Below, piece by piece: positions 7,490 to 15,851 of a stretch of 64,000 nucleotides of DNA. The stretch spans positions 558,001 to 622,000 of the forward strand of contig CAXTHH010000001.1 in assembly GCA_964244065.1 (NCBI GenBank). Direction: 5' to 3'. Below the pieces are notes generated by a model. It had not been told where the DNA came from. It ran no database searches and saw nothing but the letters and a program-made list of their open reading frames with translations. Made by a program: the position numbers and the translations under genes. The stretch comes from JASLDZ01 sp964244065 (lineage in GTDB: Bacteria > Pseudomonadota > Alphaproteobacteria > Caulobacterales > Caulobacteraceae). The first letter of the stretch is position 1. Each line of letters opens with the position of its first letter.

Positions 7490-8821
7490 ATGGACCGCCG
7501 CCCGGCCGTCGAGCGCGCGCTCGTCGTCCACCCTGCCCGGCGCGACGCCTCGGCGCTCCGTGACCCCGAGCAGCGGCTGGAGGAGGCCGTCGGCCTCGCC
7601 CAGGCGCTCGACCTGGAGATCGCCGACGCCCAGGTCGCGCCGTTGCGCTCCACCGCGCCCGCCACCCTGTTCGGCAAGGGCAAGGTCGACGCCCTCAAGG
7701 CCGAGGCCGACGCGGTGAACGCCGACATCGTGGTGGTCGACGACGCGCTCACCCCGGTCCAGCAGCGCAACCTGGAGAAGGCCTGGGAGCGCAAGGTCGT
7801 CGACCGCACCGGCCTGATCCTGGAGATCTTCGCCCGCCGAGCCCGCACCGCCGAGGGCAAGCTGCAGGTGCACCTCGCCAGGCTGGAGTACGAGCGGTCG
7901 CGCCTGGTCCGCACCTGGACCCACCTGGAGCGCCAGCGCGGCGGCACGGGCGGCACCGGCGGCCCCGGCGAGCGCCAGATCGAGCTCGACCGCCGCCAGA
8001 TCGCCGACCGCATCGTCCAGCTCAAGCGCCAGCTTGAGGAGGTGCGCCGCACCCGCGAGCTGCACCGCGCCCAGCGCCGCAAGACGCCGTTCCCTGTCGT
8101 CGCGCTCGTGGGCTACACGAACGCAGGCAAGTCGACGCTGTTCAACCGCCTGACCGCCGGCGGCGTCCTGGCCAAGGACATGCTGTTCGCCACGCTCGAC
8201 CCGACGCTGCGCGAGGTGCGGCTGCCGGGCGGCCGTCCCGCCATCCTTTCCGACACGGTGGGCTTCATCAGCGACCTGCCGCACGAGCTGGTCGCCGCCT
8301 TCCGCGCGACCCTGGAGGAGGTGGAGGAGGCCGACGTCGTGCTGCACGTGCGCGACGTCAGCCACGCCGACACCGCCGCCCAGGCTGCGGACGTGCGCGA
8401 GGTGCTGGGCCGTATAGGCTTCGAGGCCGACGACGCCCGCGTGCTGGAGGTCTGGAACAAGGCGGACCGGCTAGACGTGGACACACGCGCCGCGTTCGAG
8501 GCCCGTGCGGGGCGCGAGGGGGAGGGCCCGCCCGCCGTGCTCCTGTCCGCGCTCACGGGCGAGGGATGCGAGGCGCTGCTGGCCGAGATCGCGGCGCGCA
8601 TCGACGACGCGTCGCCCGTGGAGGCCCGCCTGGGCCCGGCCGACGGCGAGGCGCTGGCCTGGCTATACCGCAACGGTCGCGTCGTCGAGCGCGACGACGT
8701 CGGCGACGGCGACGTACGGCTGGTGGTCAGGCTGGACGCGCAGGCGCTCGGGCGCTTCGAACAGCGGTACCCGGCGACCCCGGTGGGCGTTCCGGCCCCG
8801 CACGCGCGCGCGGCGGAGTAG
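7490..8821 (+). CDS. hflX: Ribosome-associated GTPase HflX
   Basis: 443 residues from this ATG. HflX splits stalled or hibernating ribosomes. An N-terminal nucleotide-binding domain and a glycine-rich linker (GGTGGTGGPGE) typical of HflX precede the G domain: G1 GYTNAGKST, G3 DTVGFI, G4 near NKAD, G5 near SALTG. A TTG at 7475, which overlaps the hfq stop as TTGA and sits nine bases after GAGGAGGA (7458-7465), would add five residues and has the better ribosome binding site. I kept the ATG because ATG starts are more frequent. Transcription is almost certainly shared with hfq. Confidence 0.93.
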   Translation: MDRRPAVERALVVHPARRDASALRDPEQRLEEAVGLAQALDLEIADAQVAPLRSTAPATLFGKGKVDALKAEADAVNADIVVVDDALTPVQQRNLEKAWERKVVDRTGLILEIFARRARTAEGKLQVHLARLEYERSRLVRTWTHLERQRGGTGGTGGPGERQIELDRRQIADRIVQLKRQLEEVRRTRELHRAQRRKTPFPVVALVGYTNAGKSTLFNRLTAGGVLAKDMLFATLDPTLREVRLPGGRPAILSDTVGFISDLPHELVAAFRATLEEVEEADVVLHVRDVSHADTAAQAADVREVLGRIGFEADDARVLEVWNKADRLDVDTRAAFEARAGREGEGPPAVLLSALTGEGCEALLAEIAARIDDASPVEARLGPADGEALAWLYRNGRVVERDDVGDGDVRLVVRLDAQALGRFEQRYPATPVGVPAPHARAAE

Positions 8822-8827
8822 GGGCGC

Positions 8828-9628
8828 TCAGGCCTTCTCGGCGGCCTTTGCGGCGTTCCACAGGCCGTCCATCTCGGCCAGATCGCTTCGCTCGGGCGAG
8901 CGGCCGTCTCGCGCAAGTTCCGCTTCGATGTAATTGAACCGGCGTGTGAACTTGGCGTTGGCGGCGCGCAGCGCATCTTCCGGGTCCACGTCCAACTTGC
9001 GGGCGAGGTTCGCGCAGACGAACAGCAGGTCGCCGAGCTCCTCGCGCTGGAGCGCGGCGTCGCCGGAGGCGATCTCGGCCTCGAGTTCGGCCGTTTCTTC
9101 ACGCAGCTTCTCGATCACCGTGGCGGCGTCCGGCCAGTCGAAGCCGACGCGGGCGGCGCGCCTGGTCAGCTTGACCGCGCGGGTCAGGGCGGGCAGGCCG
9201 GCCGCCACGCCGTCGAGCACGCCGGTCGCGCCCGGACCCCTGGCGGCGCGCTCGGCGGCCTTCTGCGCCTCCCAGGCGACGGTCTGCTCGGCGCTGCCGC
9301 GCACGGCGGCGTCGCCGAACACGTGGGGGTGGCGGCGCACCATCTTGGCCACGATGGACCGGCACACGTCGTCGAAGGCGAAGGCGCCCAGCTCCTCGGC
9401 CATGCGGCTGTGGAACACGACCTGGAGCAGGAGGTCGCCGAGCTCGTCGCGCAGGTCGTCGAGGTCGTCGCGCTGGATGGCGTCGGCCACCTCGTAGGCC
9501 TCCTCGACGGTGTAGGGCGCGACGCTGGCGAAGGTCTGCTCTACGTCCCAGGCGCAGCCGCGCTCGGGATCGCGCAGGCGCGCCATGACGGCGAGAAGGT
9601 CGTCGATCGGCCTGGGAGCGTCGGACAC
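8828..9628 (-). CDS. mazG: Nucleoside triphosphate pyrophosphohydrolase MazG
   Basis: 266 residues with two tandem MazG domains, as in full-length bacterial MazG. The first has the metal-binding pattern VEEAYEVADAI followed by LRDELGDLLLQVVFHS; the second has REETAELEAEI followed by REELGDLLFVCANLAR. It hydrolyses noncanonical NTPs and may lower ppGpp. It is convergent with hflX, with only six bases between the stop codons. It opens a minus-strand stretch that continues with the MBL-fold hydrolase, but the gene order means mazG is the last gene transcribed. Confidence 0.94.
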   Translation of the reverse strand: MSDAPRPIDDLLAVMARLRDPERGCAWDVEQTFASVAPYTVEEAYEVADAIQRDDLDDLRDELGDLLLQVVFHSRMAEELGAFAFDDVCRSIVAKMVRRHPHVFGDAAVRGSAEQTVAWEAQKAAERAARGPGATGVLDGVAAGLPALTRAVKLTRRAARVGFDWPDAATVIEKLREETAELEAEIASGDAALQREELGDLLFVCANLARKLDVDPEDALRAANAKFTRRFNYIEAELARDGRSPERSDLAEMDGLWNAAKAAEKA

Positions 9629-9661
9629 GGCGGACTCGGGCTGCGGGCGTGGCGAACGCGC

Positions 9662-10510
9662 CTAAGGAAGATTATGCGAAATCGTAGGTTGTTCGAGGGC
9701 TGGCGCGTCGACTTCGAACCGCAGCCCGTCGTAGGCCGGCTCGACCCCGGGCGGCAGGCGGCGCGCCAGCTCGGAAAAGTCGAGGTCGATGTGCATGTTG
9801 GTCAGAATCGCTCGGCGCGGCTTCAGCTCCGCGATCCACTCCAGCGCCCGGGCCACGGTGGCGTGCGTGGGATGCGGCGTGTCGCGCAGCGCGTCGACGA
9901 TGAAGACGTCCACGCCGCGCAGGATCGCCAGCGACGCCTCCGGAATGTCGAGCACGTCCGGCGAGTACGCCACCGGGCCGAAGCGGAAGCCGGCGGCGCG
10001 CACCTCGCCGTGGTCCTGGTCATAGCCGACCACCGGGATCGCGCCTGACGGCCCCTCCACGGTCCAGGCCTCGCCCCACGCCGGCAGCGGGTGCAGGTCG
10101 CAGATCGCCGGGTAGCCCGACTGGCTCTCGAAGACGTAGTCGAACCGCCGCCGGAGCGTCGCGCGCGTCGGCGGATCCGCGAAGCACGGGATGCGCCGAC
10201 GCGAGCGGATGAAGAAGGCGCGCAGGTCGTCGATGCCGTGCGCCTGGTCCGCGTGGTCGTGCGTATATAGCACCGCGTCGATCCGCCCGGCGCCCGCAGC
10301 GGCGGTCTGCACGCGCAGGTCGGGCGAGGTGTCTATGAGGATCGTGGTCTCATCCTGCTGATCCACCTCGGCTTTCCGACGCACCATAAGGCTGCAGCGC
10401 GAGCGGCGGTTGCGCGGATCGGCGGGATCGCAGGCCCCCCAGTCGCCGTCCGCACGGGGCACGCCGCCGGACGATCCGCAGCCCAGGATGGTGACTTCCA
10501 GCCGGCTCAC
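9662..10510 (-). CDS. Metallo-beta-lactamase-fold hydrolase (PhnP-like)
   Basis: 282 residues from the GTG that overlaps the tatD stop (GTGA). The N-terminal LGCGSSGGVPRADGDWG and metal site THDHADQAHGIDDLR are those of the PhnP / cyclic phosphodiesterase-like branch of the MBL fold. YDQDHG (about residue 178) and a late metal-ligand His in LTNMHIDLD complete the site. The substrate is not evident; a phosphodiester or cyclic phosphate is the family-level guess. It lies downstream of tmk, holB and tatD in what looks like one operon, as in other alphaproteobacteria. Confidence 0.82.
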   Translation of the reverse strand: MSRLEVTILGCGSSGGVPRADGDWGACDPADPRNRRSRCSLMVRRKAEVDQQDETTILIDTSPDLRVQTAAAGAGRIDAVLYTHDHADQAHGIDDLRAFFIRSRRRIPCFADPPTRATLRRRFDYVFESQSGYPAICDLHPLPAWGEAWTVEGPSGAIPVVGYDQDHGEVRAAGFRFGPVAYSPDVLDIPEASLAILRGVDVFIVDALRDTPHPTHATVARALEWIAELKPRRAILTNMHIDLDFSELARRLPPGVEPAYDGLRFEVDAPALEQPTISHNLP

Positions 10511-11292
10511 GCCGTCGGCCTCGGCACCCGGTCGAACAGGGCGAAGAAGGCGTCGGCGGTGCGCGTGAGCGCCTCCGCCCGCGACCAGCCGCGCAACTCG
10601 GCCACCTTGTCGAGCACCAGGCCGACGTAGGCGGGCTCGTTTCGCCGGCCCCGGTGCGGCGCGGGCGCCAGGTACGGGCAGTCGGTCTCCACAAGGATGC
10701 GATCGGCGGGCATGACTTCGGCGACGATCTCCCTGACCTCCGCGGCGGCCTTGAAGGTGGCGATGCCGGACACCGAGAACCAGGCGCCCCGCTCCGCCGC
10801 GCGCTCGGCCAGGGCGCGCCCGCTCGTATAACAGTGCAGCAGCACCTTGAGCGGCCCGTCGCTCCAGGCCTCCTCCAGCATGGCGCCCATGTCGGCGTCC
10901 GCCTCGCGGGTGTGCACCACCAGCGGCAGGCCCGTGGCGCGCGCGGCGGCGATGTGGGCGGCGAACACGCGGCGCTGCACTTGGCGCGGGCTGAGGTCGT
11001 AGTGGTGGTCCAGACCGCACTCCCCGATCCCGACCACGCGCCCCGTCGCCATGGCGGCCAGGGCGTCCGCGGTGAGCGACTCGTAGTCCCGCGCCTCGTG
11101 GGGATGGACGCCGGCGGTGCACCAGATGTCGGCGTGCGCGTCCGCGACGGCGCGCACCGCGTCCAGCCGATCCGGCCGGTCGCAGATGGTGAGCATCAGC
11201 CGCACGCCGGCCTCCCGGGCGCGGGCGATCACCGCCTCGCGATCCTCGGCGAACTGCGGCGCGTGCAGGTTGACGTGGCTGTCGATCAGCAC
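10507..11292 (-). CDS. tatD: TatD-family metal-dependent deoxyribonuclease
   Basis: 261 residues, the normal TatD length, starting at the GTG giving MLIDSHVNLHA; it overlaps the end of holB by 7 bp. The TIM-barrel amidohydrolase motifs are present: GECGLDHHYD, VVHTREADADM, HCYTSG and ETDCPYLAP. The first metal motif, normally HxH, reads HVN here. TatD proteins are 3'-5' exonucleases acting on damaged DNA. The longer open frame upstream lies inside holB and is not part of the gene. Confidence 0.9.
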   Translation of the reverse strand: MLIDSHVNLHAPQFAEDREAVIARAREAGVRLMLTICDRPDRLDAVRAVADAHADIWCTAGVHPHEARDYESLTADALAAMATGRVVGIGECGLDHHYDLSPRQVQRRVFAAHIAAARATGLPLVVHTREADADMGAMLEEAWSDGPLKVLLHCYTSGRALAERAAERGAWFSVSGIATFKAAAEVREIVAEVMPADRILVETDCPYLAPAPHRGRRNEPAYVGLVLDKVAELRGWSRAEALTRTADAFFALFDRVPRPTA

Positions 11293-12275
11293 GCGGCGGG
11301 CAAGGGGGTGCGGCGGGCGGCGGCGCGCAGCTCGCCTACGGCGGACAGGAGGGCGTCGGCGCGGTCGAGGTTGAGGCCCTCCGCCTCGGCGGGCAGCTGC
11401 GACAGGCGCTCCCACGCGCGCGCCCAGGGCTCCAGCCCGCCGCCGCCGTCGGAGGCCGCGGCGGCGAGCCGGGTGCGCAGCGTGTCGGCCAGGCGCTCCA
11501 GCAGGGCGGCGAAGCGCTCGGCCCCCTCCCCGCCGCGGAAGCCTTCCGCCAGCTTGAGCAGCTGCGCCTCGTCCACCTCCGGCAGGCGCGACAGGAGCTC
11601 GGCGGCGACGGCCGAGGCCCCCTCCCCGCCCTCGGCGAGCGCCAGGGCGCGGCCGGGGGAGCCCCGCGCCTCCGCGGCGAGGCGCGGGTCAGCCCCTCGC
11701 GCGTGCAGCAAGTCGGCCACCGCGGCGTCGGGCCAGGGCGCGACGCCGAGGCGGCGGCAGCGCGAGCGGATGGTGGGCAGCAGGCGGCCGGGCGCGTGGC
11801 TCACCAGCAGCAGCACGCCGCGCGGCGGCGGCTCCTCCAGCGTCTTCAGCACGGCGTTGGCGCTGTTGACGTTCAGGTCGTCCGCCGCGTCGATCAGCGC
11901 CACCCGGTGCGCCGCGAGCGCCGGCGCCTTGGCGAAGAACTCCGGCAGGCGGCGCGCCTCGTCGACGGGGATGTTGCGGCGGGGCTTGCCGTCCTCCGTC
12001 TCGCGCTCGAGCACCAGGAGGTCGGGGTGCGCCCGGGCGGCGATCAGCCGGTTCACCGGATCGTCGGGCGCGCTGGCTAGGGCCGGGCCGGCGGGCGCGG
12101 CGCCCAGGAGGCGGCGGGCCGCGCGCCAGGCGAGCGACGCCTTGCCCACCCCGCGCGGGCCGGTGAGCAGCCAGGCGTGGTGCAGCCGATCCCCCGCCCA
12201 GGCGGCCTCGATGGCGGCCGCGGCGGCGTCCACGCGCTCCAGCGCCTCGAAGCGCTCGCGCTGCGGACCGCTCAC
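11286..12275 (-). CDS. holB: DNA polymerase III delta' subunit
   Basis: 329 residues. The AAA+ clamp-loader domain starts HHAWLLTGPRGVGKAS (Walker A with GVGKAS), followed by the sensor-type segment DLNVNSANAVLKTLEEPP and the SRC-like motif TIRSRCRRL that is diagnostic for clamp-loader subunits. The C terminus is the divergent delta' collar domain. It loads the beta sliding clamp with HolA and DnaX. The start overlaps the tmk stop as ATGA, and tmk-holB is a widely conserved pair. Confidence 0.94.
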   Translation of the reverse strand: MSGPQRERFEALERVDAAAAAIEAAWAGDRLHHAWLLTGPRGVGKASLAWRAARRLLGAAPAGPALASAPDDPVNRLIAARAHPDLLVLERETEDGKPRRNIPVDEARRLPEFFAKAPALAAHRVALIDAADDLNVNSANAVLKTLEEPPPRGVLLLVSHAPGRLLPTIRSRCRRLGVAPWPDAAVADLLHARGADPRLAAEARGSPGRALALAEGGEGASAVAAELLSRLPEVDEAQLLKLAEGFRGGEGAERFAALLERLADTLRTRLAAAASDGGGGLEPWARAWERLSQLPAEAEGLNLDRADALLSAVGELRAAARRTPLPAAC

Positions 12276-12904
12276 GCTCCGGCTCCCAGCCGGGGTGCGA
12301 CGGCGGACCAGACGGCGCCGTGGAGCTCGGCGATGGGGAGCGCCCCGTCGAGCACGACGCAGCGGTCCGGCTCGGCCGCCGCGATGGCCAGGAAGGCGTC
12401 GCGCAGCCGCTGGTGGAAGGCGGCCCCCTTCCGCTCGAAGCGGTCCTCCCCGCCCCGGGCCTCGGCGCGGGCCAGGCCGACCTCGACGGGCAGGTCGAGG
12501 ATCAGGGTGAGGTCCGGCGCGCTGTCCGCCACGACCGCGCGCTCCACCGCCGCGAGCACGCCCGGCTCCACCCCGCCCGCGGCGCCCTGGTAGGCGCGCG
12601 TCGAGTCGGCGAAACGGTCGCTGACCACCACCGCCCCGCGCGCCAGCGCCGGGCGTACGGTGCGCTCCAGGTGGTCGGCGCGGGCGGCGTTCATGATTAG
12701 GAGCTCGGCCAGCGACGACCAGCGGTCGCGGGCGCCGGTGACCACCAGCTCGCGCAGGGCTTCCGCGCCCGGCGAGCCGCCGGGCTCGCGCGTCTCCACC
12801 ACCTCGCGGCCGGCCTGGCGCAGGCGTTCGGACAGCAGGCGCACCTGGGTGGACTTGCCGACCCCCTCCCCGCCCTCGAAGGTGATGAACAGCCCGCGCG
12901 CCAC
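12272..12904 (-). CDS. tmk: Thymidylate kinase
   Basis: 210 residues, standard for the family. It makes dTDP from dTMP. The P-loop is FEGGEGVGKST, the DR motif is in SDRFADSTRAYQG, and the lid region is around ARGGEDRFERKG. It is the first gene of the tmk-holB-tatD-MBL minus-strand run; the 69 bp upstream separate it from the divergently transcribed tRNA-Ser gene. Confidence 0.96.
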   Translation of the reverse strand: MARGLFITFEGGEGVGKSTQVRLLSERLRQAGREVVETREPGGSPGAEALRELVVTGARDRWSSLAELLIMNAARADHLERTVRPALARGAVVVSDRFADSTRAYQGAAGGVEPGVLAAVERAVVADSAPDLTLILDLPVEVGLARAEARGGEDRFERKGAAFHQRLRDAFLAIAAAEPDRCVVLDGALPIAELHGAVWSAVAPRLGAGA

Positions 12905-12933
12905 CCGCCCGTTGAACCTGCTTCGCCCCCCGC

Positions 12934-12962
12934 TTTCAAGGCCGGGGCGACCTTGCTAGAGC
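12934..12962 (+). promoter_or_regulatory. Candidate promoter of tRNA-Ser
   Basis: TTCAAG (12935-12940) and TAGAGC (12957-12962), 16 bp apart, could serve as -35 and -10 elements placed about a dozen bases before the tRNA 5' end. The match is weak and is reported mainly for its position. Confidence 0.25.
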
Positions 12963-12973
12963 CGGGCGTCCGC

Positions 12974-13063
12974 GGGCGGGTGGCCGAGCGGTTTAAGGCA
13001 GCGGTCTTGAAAACCGCCGTGCGTGAAAGCGCACCGTGGGTTCGAATCCCACCCCGCCCGCCA
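12974..13063 (+). tRNA. tRNA-Ser (anticodon TGA)
   Basis: 90 bases including the encoded CCA (13061-13063). The acceptor stem GGGCGGG (12974-12980) pairs with CCCGCCC, followed by discriminator G. The D-arm has TGGCCGAGCGGTTTAAGGCA. The anticodon loop CTTGAAA between GCGGT and ACCGC gives anticodon TGA (13008-13010). A long variable arm and the T-arm GTGGG-TTCGAAT-CCCAC follow. The long variable arm and anticodon both fit serine, reading UCA and, with modification, other UCN codons. Confidence 0.97.
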
Positions 13064-13066
13064 ACG

Positions 13067-13550
13067 CTAGCGGCGAACCGCCAGCAGCTCGATCGTCTCG
13101 GCCCCGAGCCCGGACCTCATCGCCCGCCTCGCGGCCCAGGAGCACCCGCGCGAGCGGCGAGACGTAGGAGATGCGGCCGGCGCCCGGGTCGGCTTCATCC
13201 TCGCCGACGATGCGGAGCGTCTGCTCGCGCCCGTCCGCCCGCAGAACGGTCGCCTCGCCGCCGAACTGCAGCGTCGCGCGGTCGGGCTCGGGCTCGCGGA
13301 GCTGGGCGGTGGCGCGCCGCGCGGACCAGTAGCGCAGGTCGCGGACGGCGCGGGCCATCGCCGTCCGGTCCGCCTGTAGGTCGCCAGACGCCTGGGCGGC
13401 GGCGTGCGCCGCACGCGCCTCGGTCAAGGCCGCCTCGATCTGGGCGAGGCCGGCGGCGGTGACGAGGTTCGGATGCGGCGAGATCGGCCGATCCGGCAGG
13501 TGCGCGGCGGCCGCCTCGTAGTCCTCCTCGCGGGTGAAGGCGACGCTCAC
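13067..13550 (-). pseudogene. GreA/GreB-family elongation factor gene with a frameshift near its 3' end
   Basis: The N-terminal 140 or so residues form a coiled-coil region followed by the Gre C-terminal domain (GEDEADPGAGRISYVSP, LARVLLGREAGDEV). After GDEVR the frame runs on for about 40 residues of non-homologous sequence and stops at 12993, inside the tRNA-Ser gene on the opposite strand. In another frame the expected ending GAETIELLAVRR-stop is present and stops at 13067. Removing one base near 13108 joins the two parts as GDEVRVGAETIELLAVRR, giving about 160 residues, normal for the family. So this is either a recent inactivating or C-terminus-altering frameshift, or a sequencing error. 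Gre proteins stimulate transcript cleavage in backtracked RNA polymerase. Confidence 0.8.
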
Positions 13551-13596
13551 CCGGCCGCAGCGCGCCGCGGCGGCCGGCGTTCCCCCGCGGCGAGCG

Positions 13597-14661
13597 TCAG
13601 TCCGCGCCCTTGCCCGTCTTGGCCGCCTCGCCCCCGGCGCGCTCCTGGGCGCGGGCGCCGGCGAGCATGCCCGGCAGGGCGTGGTTGCCCTCGTGGCAGG
13701 CGTACTCGTAGATGGGCTGGTCGAGCGTGTTGAACTCGTACTCGCCGCCCCACGGCCTGTCCCAACGGCTGGGGTCCTCGACGGTGAAGGCGTAGCCCAG
13801 GCGGTGCGGGCCGACGCGGGTGAAGCGCTCGGTGACCGTCAGGTCCTTCCAGGAGCCGTAGTAGGCCTGCCGCTCGGGGATGTTGATGGTCTCGACGACC
13901 AGGGTGTCGCCCTCCCAGCGGCCGACCGAGTCGCCGAACCAGGGGCGCAGGCCGTCGGTGCGGTGCTGGCCGCCGATGGGGATGTGGCGCACGTCGTGCA
14001 CCATCTCGGTAACGATGGCGACCTCGCCCGGCGTCTGCACGATCTGGTAGTTGTTGTTGTAGAACCCGTTGGCCAGCATGGGCGGCACGCCGTTGCGGCC
14101 GAAGCTGACGATGCAGCGGTCGGCGAGCGAGCGGTCCTCCGGATTGTCGAAGCGGCCGAGCCCGCCGGCGTAGGGGTTGGGGATGGTCACGCCCGGCTTC
14201 GGCTTGGGCACGCGCCCGTCCGGCGTGGTGAGGATCGAGGTGCGAGGCTCGCCGCGCACGCGCATGACGTGGCTGCCGGGGTCGAGCCAGCCGCGGTCGT
14301 AGCCGCCCGTGCCGCCGGCGGCCGCCACGAACTCCGGACGGGTGCCCGCGGGGGGCGCCTCGCCGCCGGCCTTGGGGGGCGGCGCGTTCACGTCGACGTT
14401 CTGGTTGGCGTCGACCACCTCCTGCGCGGCGTAGGACTCGATGGCCTTCACCTCGTCGGGCGTGTAGGCCCCGCGGGTCCCGAACTTGGCCGGTCGGTTC
14501 TCGGGCGTCATGCTGACGTTGGTCCACAGGCCGCCGATATCGGCGTGGCCGTCCGAGGCCCGGGGAGCCTTCCAGGGCTTGGCTGGCTGGGCGGCTTGCG
14601 CACCTCCCGCGAGTCCCAGGCCGGCGGCGAGCGCCGTGGCCGTCCAGAACCGAACCGTCAT
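13597..14661 (-). CDS. Secreted protein of unknown function
   Basis: 354 residues from the ATG preceded by AGGAGGG. A signal peptide (about 1-24, ending GGAQAA) is clear, so it is periplasmic or secreted. Recognisable segments are DIGGLWTNVSMTPENRP, GFYNNNYQIVQTPGEVAIV, WFGDSVGRWEGDTLVVETI and the C-terminal YEYACHEGNHALPGMLAGAR. I recall the last as a signature of a widespread but uncharacterised family in Proteobacteria and Acidobacteria. No catalytic motif can be named. It follows the ferritin-like gene on the same strand after 134 bp; that gap contains a weak hairpin (CCTCCG at 14766-14771 with CGGAGG at 14782-14787). Confidence 0.85.
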   Translation of the reverse strand: MTVRFWTATALAAGLGLAGGAQAAQPAKPWKAPRASDGHADIGGLWTNVSMTPENRPAKFGTRGAYTPDEVKAIESYAAQEVVDANQNVDVNAPPPKAGGEAPPAGTRPEFVAAAGGTGGYDRGWLDPGSHVMRVRGEPRTSILTTPDGRVPKPKPGVTIPNPYAGGLGRFDNPEDRSLADRCIVSFGRNGVPPMLANGFYNNNYQIVQTPGEVAIVTEMVHDVRHIPIGGQHRTDGLRPWFGDSVGRWEGDTLVVETINIPERQAYYGSWKDLTVTERFTRVGPHRLGYAFTVEDPSRWDRPWGGEYEFNTLDQPIYEYACHEGNHALPGMLAGARAQERAGGEAAKTGKGAD

Positions 14662-14795
14662 CTTGCGCCCTCCTGCCGCCAGCGTCTCCGCGCCGGTGTC
14701 GCCGGGCGAAGTGGGCCACCGTTCCTCATCTTCGGCAAGCGTCGCGGCAGGGAGCAGCCCCTTCCCCTCCGCTCCTCCCGGCGGAGGAAGGCGCA

Positions 14796-15812
14796 TCACG
14801 CAGCGCGACGTCCCCGTCCGCCCAGGCGCGCCGCCTTCTCGGCGCGGGTCTTCAGGAAGGTCCTGCGGGCGAGCTTGACCATCGTCGGCATGAAGGTCGG
14901 CCGCTTCAGGCGCGGGTCGTACTGGCCCAGGCGGCGGGCGTCCTCCTCCAGGCACAGCTGCATCAGCTCGGCCACGTCCAGGTCCTCGCCCACCGCGCTC
15001 GCGCCGGTGACGGTGAAGTTCGCGTCGACCTTGGTCTTCTCGTCGACCTTGGCCTTCTGCTTGTCCTCGGCCTCGTCCATGCCCGAGGCGATGCCCATGC
15101 GCTCCCAGCCCAGGAACACCCACACGGCGGCGACCTTCAGCTCGAAGGCGATCCGCTGGAAGATGTTCAGCTGCGCCCGGCGCCATTCCACCCAGTTGGC
15201 GAAGAACAGGATGTGGCGCCCCTCCTCGTGCACCACGGGCTCGAAGGTCTCCACCAGCTCGGCGGGGAAGAAGCCGGAGCGGCGGGCGGTCTCGAACAGG
15301 CCGAAGGCGAAGAAGCTGTCCACGCACTCGCTGAAGCCGGTCACCATGTAGGCCCACTCGCGGTCCTTGGGCACCTTGTACTCGGGCTCGGGCTCCAGCG
15401 GGATGCCGTAGGCGTTGACCAGGCCGGACAGCACCACCTTGTGCCGCCGCTCCTCGAAGGCGTTCAGGTCGAGCGCCTTCTTGACGAGGGGGTCGCGCGT
15501 CACGTCCGCGTAGTTCTGCATCCTTGTGCCCGCCTTGCCCTCGGTCTGCACCGCGATGTCCCAGATCGGCAGGCTGGTGACGCGGCGCAGCGCGTCGGGC
15601 TCCAGCCTCGGCCAGTCGATCAGGGCGGGCTTGTAGGCGTCGAAGCTGTCCAGCAGCGTGCGGGCGAACAGGTTGCGGTGCGCCTCGCTGCCCCATCGGA
15701 TGCGCTCGCCAGGCGCGGGCAGCGGGAAGGCGGAGGCGTCGCGGTCGGGCGGGACCAGGCCGGTGTTGTCCGGCGTGGTCACGAACTGGTTCGGCGGCAC
15801 AGGGGCGTTCAT
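14796..15812 (-). CDS. Ferritin-like diiron-type protein
   Basis: 338 residues, no signal peptide. Two EExxH-type motifs, FEERRHKVVL (about residue 121) and VHEEGRHILFF (about residue 193), with an intervening acidic helix (FSECVDSFFAFGLFETARR), match the E/ExxH pattern of ferritin-like diiron four-helix bundles. A variable linker rich in Lys, Asp and Glu (about 250-285) and a basic C terminus follow. The reaction is unknown; oxidase, hydroxylase or iron-handling roles all fit. It lies 39 bp downstream of the NTF2-like gene, in the same direction as hpnI-hpnJ-hpnK, so it may share their transcript. Confidence 0.7.
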   Translation of the reverse strand: MNAPVPPNQFVTTPDNTGLVPPDRDASAFPLPAPGERIRWGSEAHRNLFARTLLDSFDAYKPALIDWPRLEPDALRRVTSLPIWDIAVQTEGKAGTRMQNYADVTRDPLVKKALDLNAFEERRHKVVLSGLVNAYGIPLEPEPEYKVPKDREWAYMVTGFSECVDSFFAFGLFETARRSGFFPAELVETFEPVVHEEGRHILFFANWVEWRRAQLNIFQRIAFELKVAAVWVFLGWERMGIASGMDEAEDKQKAKVDEKTKVDANFTVTGASAVGEDLDVAELMQLCLEEDARRLGQYDPRLKRPTFMPTMVKLARRTFLKTRAEKAARLGGRGRRAA

Positions 15813-15851
15813 GCCGATAGATTAGGCGCGATGACCGCCGCGGTGAAGCGC

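Noticed and set aside
12993..13066. C-terminal end of the GreA-like frame within tRNA-Ser
   Set aside because: Overlaps a structured tRNA on the other strand and is best explained by a frameshift near 13108.
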